Notes under the pieces: generated by a model
What the model was told of the DNA's origin: nothing
Database searches by the model: none
What the model saw: only the letters and a program-made list of their open reading frames with translations
Shown here: positions 5,909 through 12,089 of the stretch, one piece after another
How the letters are laid out: each line of letters begins with the position of its first letter
How positions within the stretch are numbered: the first letter of the stretch is position 1
Translations under genes and position numbers: made by a program
Assembly: GCA_026394695.1 (NCBI GenBank)
Contig: JAPKXT010000176.1
Coordinates: 1 to 12,697, forward strand
Reading direction: 5' to 3'
Length of the DNA stretch: 12,697 bases
Origin: Methanoregula sp.
Lineage (GTDB): Archaea; Halobacteriota; Methanomicrobia; Methanomicrobiales; Methanospirillaceae

Positions 5909-6082
5909 TCACAGGATACGTTTCTTCAGTTCGGCAAGGCTCAGGGTACCTTCGTCCCGCCGCTCAGCGACCATGGCAAGATCGTGGAAATCTTCTTTAA
6001 GGTGCTGGTATTCCGTGAGTGGGAGGGTGATAGCGACCTTGTTTCCTTTCTCGTCAACTACATACTGTTCTACGGCAGCCAT
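5909..6082 (-). CDS. Antitoxin-like small protein (Phd/RelB type)
   Basis: A 57-residue protein begins MAAVEQYVVDEKGNKVAITL and continues with PLTEYQHLKEDFHDLAMVAE and RRDEGTLSLAELKKRIL. The order is a short N-terminal beta strand with DEKGNKVAI, then the P-x-x-EY--L-ED-HDLA-VAERR helix, then a C-terminal segment ending in a charged helix. This is the typical pattern of small antitoxins of the Phd/RelB superfamily in archaea and bacteria. Such proteins bind and inhibit a RelE/ParE toxin and repress their own promoter. A TATA-like TTTTAT (plus-strand 6102-6107) lies about 23 bases before the start, suggesting a leaderless mRNA. The expected toxin gene downstream appears broken, which would leave this antitoxin as an orphan. 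The ATG at 6082 is the only reasonable start. Confidence 0.75.
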   Translation of the reverse strand: MAAVEQYVVDEKGNKVAITLPLTEYQHLKEDFHDLAMVAERRDEGTLSLAELKKRIL

Positions 6083-6101
6083 GTGATTTCCCGTACCAGT
6101 G

Positions 6102-6107
6102 TTTTAT
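6102..6107 (-). promoter_or_regulatory. Possible TATA box for the antitoxin gene
   Basis: Read on the minus strand the sequence is GGAATAAAACAC; its A/T core is centred about 23 bases before the antitoxin ATG, the distance expected for a leaderless archaeal transcript. Confidence 0.35.
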
Positions 6108-6165
6108 TCCCACCATGAAATAACCGCTTTTTGTGTGCAGTCTTCTGGATTGGAGGTCAGCAGTG

Positions 6166-6182
6166 GTTCATGTTCCATGAAC
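6166..6182. promoter_or_regulatory. Inverted repeat, possible operator
   Basis: GTTCATG and CATGAAC flank a 3-base centre (TTC), a perfect 7+7 inverted repeat. It lies between the divergent antitoxin and lipoprotein genes, about 85 bases upstream of the antitoxin start. Together with the GAAC palindrome at 6201 it may be a regulator binding site; no regulator is identified. Confidence 0.35.
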
Positions 6183-6200
6183 AAAATGTTTGCGATCCGT

Positions 6201-6212
6201 GAACAATTGTTC
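6201..6212. promoter_or_regulatory. Perfect palindrome GAACAATTGTTC, possible operator
   Basis: This 12-base palindrome shares the GAAC/GTTC half-site with the inverted repeat at 6166-6182, 18 bases away. Two related dyads in one divergent promoter region suggest cooperative binding, but chance cannot be excluded. Confidence 0.35.
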
Positions 6213-6356
6213 CTTTCCAGCATTCCGGATCCCTGCCATGAGATACTTGTGCCGGGGACTGGCGATGCTCTGGTGGTGCCGGGGAATTTGGGAAAATGTT
6301 TTGGGTAATCTCCCCATGAGAAAGACCTATTGCCCGGGCAGATTTTATACTTCCTC

Positions 6357-7907
6357 ATGGACGGGAGTCATAAAGCGCCGGTGCTCAAGGGGGTCTGCAT
6401 ATTTCTCCTGGCCGGGATTATCCTTGCGGCAGGATGCCTTGACGAGAGCGGTACAGAAGACGGGCAGACGCATATCCCGGTGCCAACCGGGTTTACGCAA
6501 TACACGGACACTGCAAAGGGGTATACCCTTGCGGCACCGTCAGGCTGGAATGTCCAGATTGCTGATGACAACTATCTTCTCGTCCGGGAAGAGGGCACTC
6601 CCTCATCGGTTTTGATCTGGCCCATCTATCTGGGAGGCCAAAACGCACACGCCTCTGCCGTAGGACTGACCAGTTATACAGCAGGACTAATCGCACGGCA
6701 GCACCCGGATTTTAACGTGGTGTCGGTAAAGAAGAGTGCAGACAATGCTATCGTGGAAATAATCGGGAACTATTCCGTCCGTGGGACCCCCATGACCGTT
6801 GTCATGACTTCAATGGTCAAAGAGGGGAGTGGGCTCTTCATCGCATACGAGGCACCATCGGCAGAATTTGCCGCAAAAGAGGACGTGATGCGGGAAATTA
6901 TCAGCACCTTTGCGCTCACTACCCCACAGAGCCGGCCCCAGCCGACCACAGAAATACTCCTGCAGGAAGTACGGCCGCAGGTATACTTCAACCCGTCGCT
7001 GCCGCAGTTCCCGGGTGGTATGACCCTGAAAATCCCGTCAGGCTGGGTTGCCTACCAGCAGCAGGCCGATACCTGCTCCATTAACTGGTGGGCTGCTGAG
7101 AACCAGGATTATATGACCCAGACCGCAGTACTGTCGCAGTTCATGATCTTTAAGTCAGATGATTTGAAGAAAGGACAGGTCGACTACTGGCAGTTATATG
7201 GCGCATCGGGGCAGCAGTGGGTCACCATATTCCAGAACATGCCGGTGAACGGGAATGTCGCACCGGATATATTCCTTACATCGGTGCTCCCCGGGATCGG
7301 GCAATCCGCGTATCTCCAGCAGTACTATCCGAACCTCAACGGTATCACAAACGTCAGGATCGTCGCCACCCATCCTCTCGATGACCAGACGAAATCTTTT
7401 TTCAGCACCGCACTGAACGCGAATGCCGGCAGTTACGATTTCACATTCACGAAATCCGGTGTGGCGATGAAAGGGTCTGCGATCATCTGGGCAGCGGATT
7501 TCCCGGGCACCCCCTGGTGGAACGCCGGTATGTTTTGTATCCTGGCCCCGGAGTCAGAATATGCAGCAAAAGAGCAGGTGCTTGTCCGGGTGTTCGAATC
7601 GCAGTCAGTGACCCCCGAATGGCAGCAGGCGTGCAGGGCAGTGAGCAAGTATCAGGCAGATGTGCAGAATCAGGTATTTGAGAAACGACAGGAATCGCAG
7701 GACAGGATTGCCGAGAAGTGGGATGATGTGATCCTTGACCGCGACCGACTCTATAACCCGGACACCGGTGAGGTGTATCATGTTGATATCTCGTTCCCCG
7801 ATTACTACAAGACGAACCGGGAGAATTTTGAGATGCAGAACCTTCGGGAACTGAATCCTGACGAGTGGCAGCAGATCCCGCTCGATGGGCAGTTCTACAT
7901 CCGGTGA
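6357..7907 (+). CDS. Two-repeat lipoprotein, unknown function
   Basis: The 516-residue protein has a lipoprotein signal (hydrophobic 13-25, lipobox LAAGC, Cys27). It contains two diverged copies of one domain. Copy 1 spans about 45-190 and copy 2 about 218-420. Each starts with a G-x-TL--PSGW strand (GYTLAAPSGW at 55-64, GMTLKIPSGW at 221-230) and each ends with an AP-x-x-E-AAKE helix (APSAEFAAKEDV at 166-177, APESEYAAKEQV at 397-408). A charged helical segment (about 425-462) and a C-terminal tail with NPDTGEVYHVD (467-477) follow. This tail is common in exported proteins of unknown function. The PSGW strand recalls PsbP-like folds; no catalytic motif is seen. Start choice is open: ATG 6357 is used here, but GTG 6381 also gives a good signal peptide and sits about 30 bases after the TATA-like TTTTATA (6343-6349). 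Confidence 0.88.
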   Translation: MDGSHKAPVLKGVCIFLLAGIILAAGCLDESGTEDGQTHIPVPTGFTQYTDTAKGYTLAAPSGWNVQIADDNYLLVREEGTPSSVLIWPIYLGGQNAHASAVGLTSYTAGLIARQHPDFNVVSVKKSADNAIVEIIGNYSVRGTPMTVVMTSMVKEGSGLFIAYEAPSAEFAAKEDVMREIISTFALTTPQSRPQPTTEILLQEVRPQVYFNPSLPQFPGGMTLKIPSGWVAYQQQADTCSINWWAAENQDYMTQTAVLSQFMIFKSDDLKKGQVDYWQLYGASGQQWVTIFQNMPVNGNVAPDIFLTSVLPGIGQSAYLQQYYPNLNGITNVRIVATHPLDDQTKSFFSTALNANAGSYDFTFTKSGVAMKGSAIIWAADFPGTPWWNAGMFCILAPESEYAAKEQVLVRVFESQSVTPEWQQACRAVSKYQADVQNQVFEKRQESQDRIAEKWDDVILDRDRLYNPDTGEVYHVDISFPDYYKTNRENFEMQNLRELNPDEWQQIPLDGQFYIR

Positions 7908-8059
7908 CCGGAAAATCTCTCAGACTCGTTTCTGTCCGATCTGAGTATCTCCGTTTTCTGTAGCCAGAACGTCGTGGAATTTGGAAGGGACAAAAACCTG
8001 TGTTATGTATGAATGAACGTTATCGGATACTGGCAGATTCAAAGCATTAACGTGTTGAA
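7908..8059. other. Intergenic region after the two-repeat lipoprotein gene
   Basis: It begins with a probable terminator (7911-7958). The remainder is AT-richer and shows no gene. TTATGTAT near 8001 is the only TATA-like element upstream of the duplicated leader. Confidence 0.4.
7911..7958 (+). terminator. Hairpin after the two-repeat lipoprotein gene
   Basis: CTCAGA (7919-7924) pairs with TCTGAG (7940-7945), and an outer GAAAA/TTTTC pairing (7911-7915 with 7954-7958) can close the structure. It starts three bases after the stop codon, so a transcript-end role is likely. Confidence 0.4.
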
Positions 8060-8303
8060 GCGTAATATTCACAAAACTTCTCTGGTTTTTATCGGGATGA
8101 CAAGGAGGAGACGGGTTCCTTAAAGATCTGTCAATTCAGCGGGACCCTGACACTTTTTGTCGGAATGCAAAGGGGGACGAAATCGTATGCAACCGTGTAA
8201 GATAATAAGTTGTGTTCAGGTAATCTGCCTGGTCCTTTTCGGATTTTCGTTCCTGGCAGGATGTACCCAGAAGGAACCGGCGTCCGGTGTTGTGAAGACT
8301 GAC
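8060..8303 (+). repeat. Leader and signal-peptide duplication, copy 2
   Basis: This copy matches 563-807 through the noncoding leader and into codon 39. The similarity ends abruptly after GAAGACTGAC; the following bases have no counterpart in the esterase gene. The leader is conserved about as well as the coding part, which suggests either a fairly recent duplication or a leader under selection. Confidence 0.9.
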
Positions 8304-8324
8304 TCCGGCGCAGGTGACACTTGA
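8187..8324 (+). pseudogene. Truncated copy of the esterase lipoprotein (signal peptide only)
   Basis: ATG 8187 opens a 45-residue frame, MQPCKIISCVQVICLVLFGF and on through SFLAGCTQKEPASGVVKTDS, ending GAGDT at TGA 8322-8324. It corresponds to residues 1-39 of the protein at 691, with the lipobox kept (LAGC in place of LTGC, Cys26). The alpha/beta-hydrolase and phosphoesterase parts are gone. It is most simply a gene remnant left by duplication and deletion. The frame is still open and the lipobox intact, so a tiny expressed lipopeptide cannot be ruled out. Confidence 0.75.
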
Positions 8325-8544
8325 CACCCCTTAATTAATGTAAAAACAGAAAAATTCAAAAATGTAACCGGAGGAGTAATCGTTACTCTTCCACTCCTTG
8401 AAAATATCCGATTTGCAAGCGAACTACATAACCGGCACATGAAAACCGGTAAAAGTACGGTATTTGAAAATGCTAAAAAGGTATATTAAAAACATTTTAT
8501 CTTATCTCGGGTTAAGCATTTCCTCTAGGAAGGATCGTGAAATC
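8325..8544. other. Intergenic region before the surface protein gene
   Basis: No separate gene is supported. The open frame of the next gene extends back to TTG 8464 and ATG 8470 (MLKRYIKNILSYLGLS...), which could be an N-terminal extension but reads less like an export signal than the start at 8545. AT-rich stretches near 8328-8365 could hold the promoter. Confidence 0.35.
8527..8540 (+). promoter_or_regulatory. Shine-Dalgarno-like sequence deciding the start at 8545
   Basis: AGGAAGGATCGTGA lies 4-17 bases before ATG 8545 and offers partial pairing to the 16S rRNA 3' end. Neither ATG 8470 nor TTG 8464 has a comparable element. Confidence 0.4.
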
Positions 8545-9195
8545 ATGTCATTTCAAAAGATTGGGTTTGTGATCATCTTCATTGGGCTGGTCATCGCAAT
8601 GCCCGCAGGTACAGATACGCCTTTGAACAATTCCATTACCACGGCTAGTTCTTCCGCTCAGCCAACGACTCAGCTTCACCAAGGATACTGGATTACCGTA
8701 GATACTCTTCCCCTTGGAACTCATTACGAAGGCGATTCATTCACGGTTTCCGGAGAAACCAATCTTCCTGTTGGCCAGGAAATTGATTTCGGGGCGTATT
8801 TTTCCCGGTTTGAACCGGGCAGCCCGGAACTCTTGCCACCCTCTGCAACAGGATCGACCCTCGTTACCGAAGGGAGGGGAGAAATCCATTACTGGTCATT
8901 GGTAATTGATACAACCCGGTTCTGGAAACATTTCCGGAACGGTACCGTTGCCCGGTCTGATGCTGTCGCCGGGGATTACACACTATCCATAGGATCGTTG
9001 GGTAATAACCTATATCCTTTCACGCTCATTGAGAACCCCCGGGCCTCTGCGGAGAGTCCGACCCGGGTCGCATCACCATCCCCGGCCAGCCAGATTACCT
9101 CACAACCAACGACAGTTCCCTCCACGCTTCCGGTTACCCTCCCGATTGCAGCACTGGGTATTTGTATTATCATCGGGACATTATATCGGAGATGA
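8545..9195 (+). CDS. Surface protein with Ig-like domain and C-terminal membrane anchor
   Basis: The 216-residue protein has an N-terminal signal (hydrophobic residues 7-19), a Ser/Thr-rich stretch (23-44), one domain (about 45-165), a Pro/Thr/Ser linker (about 168-195) and a C-terminal transmembrane segment (197-213) ending in YRR. The domain carries the pattern HYEGDSFTVSGETNLPVGQEI (the Y-GD-FT-SG-TNLP-G sequence typical of a beta-sandwich domain repeated in Methanomicrobiales surface proteins) followed by a WSLVIDTT strand and an AGDYTLSIGS strand. It is therefore likely displayed outside the cell and held by its C terminus; function is unknown. No enzyme motif is visible. Start at 8545 is preferred for the signal peptide and the Shine-Dalgarno-like sequence; starting at 8470 would add 25 residues. 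It stands alone, downstream of the truncated lipoprotein copy. Confidence 0.85.
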   Translation: MSFQKIGFVIIFIGLVIAMPAGTDTPLNNSITTASSSAQPTTQLHQGYWITVDTLPLGTHYEGDSFTVSGETNLPVGQEIDFGAYFSRFEPGSPELLPPSATGSTLVTEGRGEIHYWSLVIDTTRFWKHFRNGTVARSDAVAGDYTLSIGSLGNNLYPFTLIENPRASAESPTRVASPSPASQITSQPTTVPSTLPVTLPIAALGICIIIGTLYRR

Positions 9196-9371
9196 AAACC
9201 ATCTCATCCGAAAAAGGGTATTCTCGATCTACCGGAAAACGCCAGAGGCCATGGCCACAACCCCAACGATAACCGGTCCAATTCGATGAATCCGAACAAC
9301 GATAAGTATGAGGGGGATGACAACAATTAACTCACTCTTTTTCATGTCGTGTGACCGAACCAGATCCACTG

Positions 9372-9426
9372 GGGGAAGTATCCTTCCCCACATTTCCATC
9401 AGGTATCCCCCTATTTGGGGAGTACC
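9372..9426. repeat. Two adjacent hairpins, possible terminator or small RNA
   Basis: Hairpin 1: GGGGAAG (9372-9378) with CTTCCCC (9383-9389), loop TATC. Hairpin 2: GGTAT-C-CCCC (9402-9411) with GGGG-A-GTACC (9417-9426), ten base positions with nine pairs (one G-T) and one mismatch, loop TATTT. They lie about 180-230 bases after the surface protein gene and lack a T-run, so plain termination is uncertain. Confidence 0.4.
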
Positions 9427-9600
9427 TCTTAGATCTCCTCAAATCGGGCTCATTTTGACCTCTCCGGACCGAAAACCATGTTAGTTTCCGGCAAATTTCC
9501 CTAATTTCCGAAAATTTCTTGCCGGAGAATCCCGGCCGGTTACCCTGTCAATATGGGTCAGTTAGGAAGGTAAAACTCACCCTCCCACAGTCTCCGGGTC

Positions 9601-9650
9601 GTGGCAGGGGTTGGCCGGTCCTCGCGTGGCGGTGCAGCCGTGGGCCGGTG
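9601..9650. repeat. GC-rich dispersed repeat, copy B
   Basis: This copy aligns with 364-409 over its whole length and shares GGTGCAGCCGT with 3261-3297. It sits in a G-rich intergenic block, like copy A. Confidence 0.45.
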
Positions 9651-9755
9651 GCGCCCCGGCTGGCCGGTGTGGGGGACAGGGGGCTCAGCTTAGGCAATCG
9701 CCACAGGAGCACTACTCACACGATCCAAGGGGGACGCCGGACGCTCATTTCCGGT

Positions 9756-11648
9756 TTATTTCTTCTCCTTCACGACAATCTTAAATGCCGTCCCCGCACT
9801 CCGGTCCAGTTCAATCGTCCCCTGCAGCTGTTCTACGAGCGAGTTAACAAGCCGGAGCCCCAGTGATTTTGCATCGCGCCAGTCGAAATCTGCCGGGATA
9901 CCGACGCCGTTATCCCGCACAACAAGGAAGATGTCATTTTTGTCTTTTGTGATATCGATGACAATCTCTCCCCTCCTCTCCTCAGGAAAAGCGTACTTTA
10001 TAGCATTCGAGATGAGTTCATTGACTATAAGGCCAAGAGGAATTGCCGTGTCGATGTTCACCCTGATTGCAGGTGCATTGATGGTGACGCGAATGAGCTG
10101 CGGTTTGACACCGTAAAACGATAAGAGTCCCTTTGCGAGGAACTGGATGTAGTCCTTGAGATTAATGCTCGAGATGTCACCGGACTGGTAAAGCCGTTCA
10201 TGGACGAGCGCCATCGCCCTGATCCGGCTCTGGCTGTCCTTAATCGTCTTCAGAACCACAGGGTCGTCGATGGTGCGGGCCTGGAGGTTTAACAGGCTGA
10301 TAATGATCTGCATGTTATTTTTGACACGGTGGTGGACCTCTTTAAAGAGGATCTCTTTCTCGTGCAGGGACTTGTTGAGCGCTTCGGTGCGGCCGGCGAC
10401 CTGCTTTTCCAGTTCCTCATTGAAATGCTTCAGTTGCTCTTCGATCTGTTTATGCCCGGTGATGTCTGTTGCAATCTCAAGCCTCACAAGACGCCCGTCA
10501 ATCCAGCGGATTGCAGAGTCTCGGCAGTCATACCACTGATGAGTGACCGTGTTCTGGAAGTCCCAATGGTATGTTCCTGTAGGATTTCCATTACTATCAA
10601 CAAGTCTGTCATTTGTGCAGAAGGGACATGGTCCTGACTGGTCTTTCTGGATTGTCTGCCAGCAGACCTTCCCTTCAATGTCGCCCCAGACATCTTTTCC
10701 GTATTTATTGATAAAGAGGAGATTGTAGGTTTCCATGTCCACAACATACACGAGCGCATCAAGGCCATCCATGACGGTTTTAAACCGCTCAAACGAATGC
10801 TTCAGTTCCTCTTCTGCCTCTTTGCGTTCGGTGATATCCCGGATTATCATGCTTGACCGTTTCTGCCCGGTACGGTCAGTAAAGATGCTGGAGGAGATCT
10901 CGCTGGGAAACCGGGTCCCGTCTTTTCGTAACAATGTCAGTTCTTCTTTGACCCTCCCGGTACGGGCCCGCTCTTCCAGTGCAGTGGAGAACCGGGGATC
11001 GGTTGTATCGAAAACTCCATTCCTGCCTGTTTTGATAATCTCGTCTTCTGTCCGCTGAAACAAGGCACAAGCTGCAGGATTTGCTGACTGAATGCTGCCA
11101 TCCGGGCTGGTCAGGAGGATCGCATCCATGGAGTTTTCATAGAGCAGACAGTACTTCTCCTCGCTCTCCTTAAGTTCCCATCCTTTCTTGTCCAGTTTAG
11201 CACCGATCCGCTGATTATATTCACGACTGAAAGTTTCTTCATCGGGAACCGGAATCATTGTGAAATCTCTCGGGGATCGCGCATGTTCTAAAAATGCCTC
11301 ATGGATCTGCCTAAGGAGCTCTTCAGGTTCCACTGGCTTGATAATGTACCGGATCACCCCAAGGGAGAGCCCGAACTCCTCATCTTTCTTTTCTGTATAC
11401 GTTGCCGTGTAAAAGATAACCGGGATCTGCCGAAGCAGAGGATCCTTCTTGCACTCCCGGATCAGCCGGAACCCGTCCATGTTGGGCATTAAGATGTCGG
11501 AGATGATTCCGTCAAACTTGTTGGCACGGAGTTTTCCCAAAGCTTCGATCCCGTTTTTTGCCGTAACAACCTTATGACCCACTCCTTTGAGCAGCACTTC
11601 CAGCATGTAGAGGTTCTTACTATTGTCATCCGCGATTAGGATCTTCAT
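9756..11648 (-). CDS. Hybrid sensor histidine kinase (REC-PAS-PAS-HisKA_2-HATPase)
   Basis: The 630-residue protein opens with a receiver domain (1-122: acidic pair Asp7/Asp8, phosphoacceptor Asp51 in SDILMPNMDGF, Lys104 in IKPVEP). Two PAS domains follow: about 163-275, closing with IIRDITERKEAEEEL, and about 285-400, closing with ATDITGHKQIEEQL. The second has Cys329, then GPCPFC with Cys341 and Cys344, a pattern recurring in methanogen PAS domains that could bind metal or sense redox. A coiled-coil linker (402-430) leads to the HisKA_2 box KEVHHRVKNN (His439/His440) and an ATPase domain with the N box NELISNAIKYAF, DNGVGIP and SLGLRLVNSL. No transmembrane segment is seen, so it is cytoplasmic. 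An N-terminal receiver suggests it takes phosphate from the upstream kinase. It lies 78 bases after the CheY-like gene, same strand; ATG 11648 is the first start after an in-frame TAG. Confidence 0.95.
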   Translation of the reverse strand: MKILIADDNSKNLYMLEVLLKGVGHKVVTAKNGIEALGKLRANKFDGIISDILMPNMDGFRLIRECKKDPLLRQIPVIFYTATYTEKKDEEFGLSLGVIRYIIKPVEPEELLRQIHEAFLEHARSPRDFTMIPVPDEETFSREYNQRIGAKLDKKGWELKESEEKYCLLYENSMDAILLTSPDGSIQSANPAACALFQRTEDEIIKTGRNGVFDTTDPRFSTALEERARTGRVKEELTLLRKDGTRFPSEISSSIFTDRTGQKRSSMIIRDITERKEAEEELKHSFERFKTVMDGLDALVYVVDMETYNLLFINKYGKDVWGDIEGKVCWQTIQKDQSGPCPFCTNDRLVDSNGNPTGTYHWDFQNTVTHQWYDCRDSAIRWIDGRLVRLEIATDITGHKQIEEQLKHFNEELEKQVAGRTEALNKSLHEKEILFKEVHHRVKNNMQIIISLLNLQARTIDDPVVLKTIKDSQSRIRAMALVHERLYQSGDISSINLKDYIQFLAKGLLSFYGVKPQLIRVTINAPAIRVNIDTAIPLGLIVNELISNAIKYAFPEERRGEIVIDITKDKNDIFLVVRDNGVGIPADFDWRDAKSLGLRLVNSLVEQLQGTIELDRSAGTAFKIVVKEKK

Positions 11649-11659
11649 GCAGGTTTCCC

Positions 11660-11690
11660 GGCTCTGAACCTGGCTCTGAACCCGGCTCAG
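11660..11690. repeat. 12-base tandem repeat between two signalling genes
   Basis: Units GGCTCTGAACCT (11660-11671) and GGCTCTGAACCC (11672-11683) are followed by a partial GGCTCAG. The repeat fills much of the 78-base gap in front of the hybrid kinase gene, where a ribosome binding site would be expected, and may alter translation or spacing. Confidence 0.6.
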
Positions 11691-11726
11691 TTCCTACGCA
11701 TAGCCTGCCCTGTTGAAATGATAAAG

Positions 11727-12089
11727 TTACCTGAGATATTTTTGGATCTCCCCAATGATGGTATCCGTGTTGATGGGTTTTTCGATATACCCGGTGCATC
11801 CGGCGGCAAGCGCCCGTTCACGATCACCGGTCATTGCGTTGGAAGTCAACGCAATAATTGGAACCTTTGTGTCAGCAGGAGATGCACGGATGCGCCGTGT
11901 AGCTTCATACCCGTCGATGCCCGGCAGCTGGATGTCCATAAGGACCAGATCCGGACGCTCCCGCATAGCCGTCTCAATCCCCTCTTCTCCGGTGATCGCC
12001 TCGATCACTTCATACCCTGCCCCTTTTAAAAGAAAGGAGATGAGGTACCGGTTCCTCTCATTGTCCTCGATGACCAGCACTTTTGTCAT
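11727..12089 (-). CDS. Stand-alone response regulator receiver (CheY-like)
   Basis: A 120-residue protein consisting only of a receiver domain: acidic residues Glu8/Asp9 in VIEDNERNRYL, phosphoacceptor Asp52 in LMDIQLPGIDGYE, Thr82 in ALTSNAM and Lys104 in YIEKPI. It has no output domain, so it would relay phosphate or act by protein contact. Its sequence is close to the receivers that in other proteins are fused to hybrid kinases of the DivK/PleC-like type. The ATG overlaps the stop of the upstream kinase as ATGA, and a strong Shine-Dalgarno AGGAGG (12094-12099) lies just before it, so the two are translationally coupled and almost certainly partners. The downstream hybrid kinase starts with a similar receiver. 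Confidence 0.95.
   Translation of the reverse strand: MTKVLVIEDNERNRYLISFLLKGAGYEVIEAITGEEGIETAMRERPDLVLMDIQLPGIDGYEATRRIRASPADTKVPIIALTSNAMTGDRERALAAGCTGYIEKPINTDTIIGEIQKYLR

Larger units (their letters stand above)
9196..9755. other. Long intergenic region between convergent units
   Basis: No gene is supported on either strand; short frames here have poor composition. It contains a GGCCATGGCC palindrome near 9248, two strong hairpins (9372-9426), a stretch of TTTCC-rich sequence (about 9484-9520) and a copy of the GC-rich repeat (9601-9650) in a G-rich block ending near 9690. Confidence 0.5.

Noticed and set aside
5856..6086. Plus-strand open frame of 76 codons
   Set aside because: It is antisense to the antitoxin-like gene; its Ser/Arg-rich product is a shadow.
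6343..6349. TTTTATA as promoter for a start at ATG 6357
   Set aside because: It is only 8-14 bases before that ATG, too close for a TATA box. It would fit only if the GTG at 6381 is the start, which is noted with the gene.
9519..9866. Plus-strand open frame of 115 codons
   Set aside because: It runs through the GC-rich repeat and into the 3' end of the hybrid kinase gene, and its product has low-complexity Arg/Gly/Pro composition.
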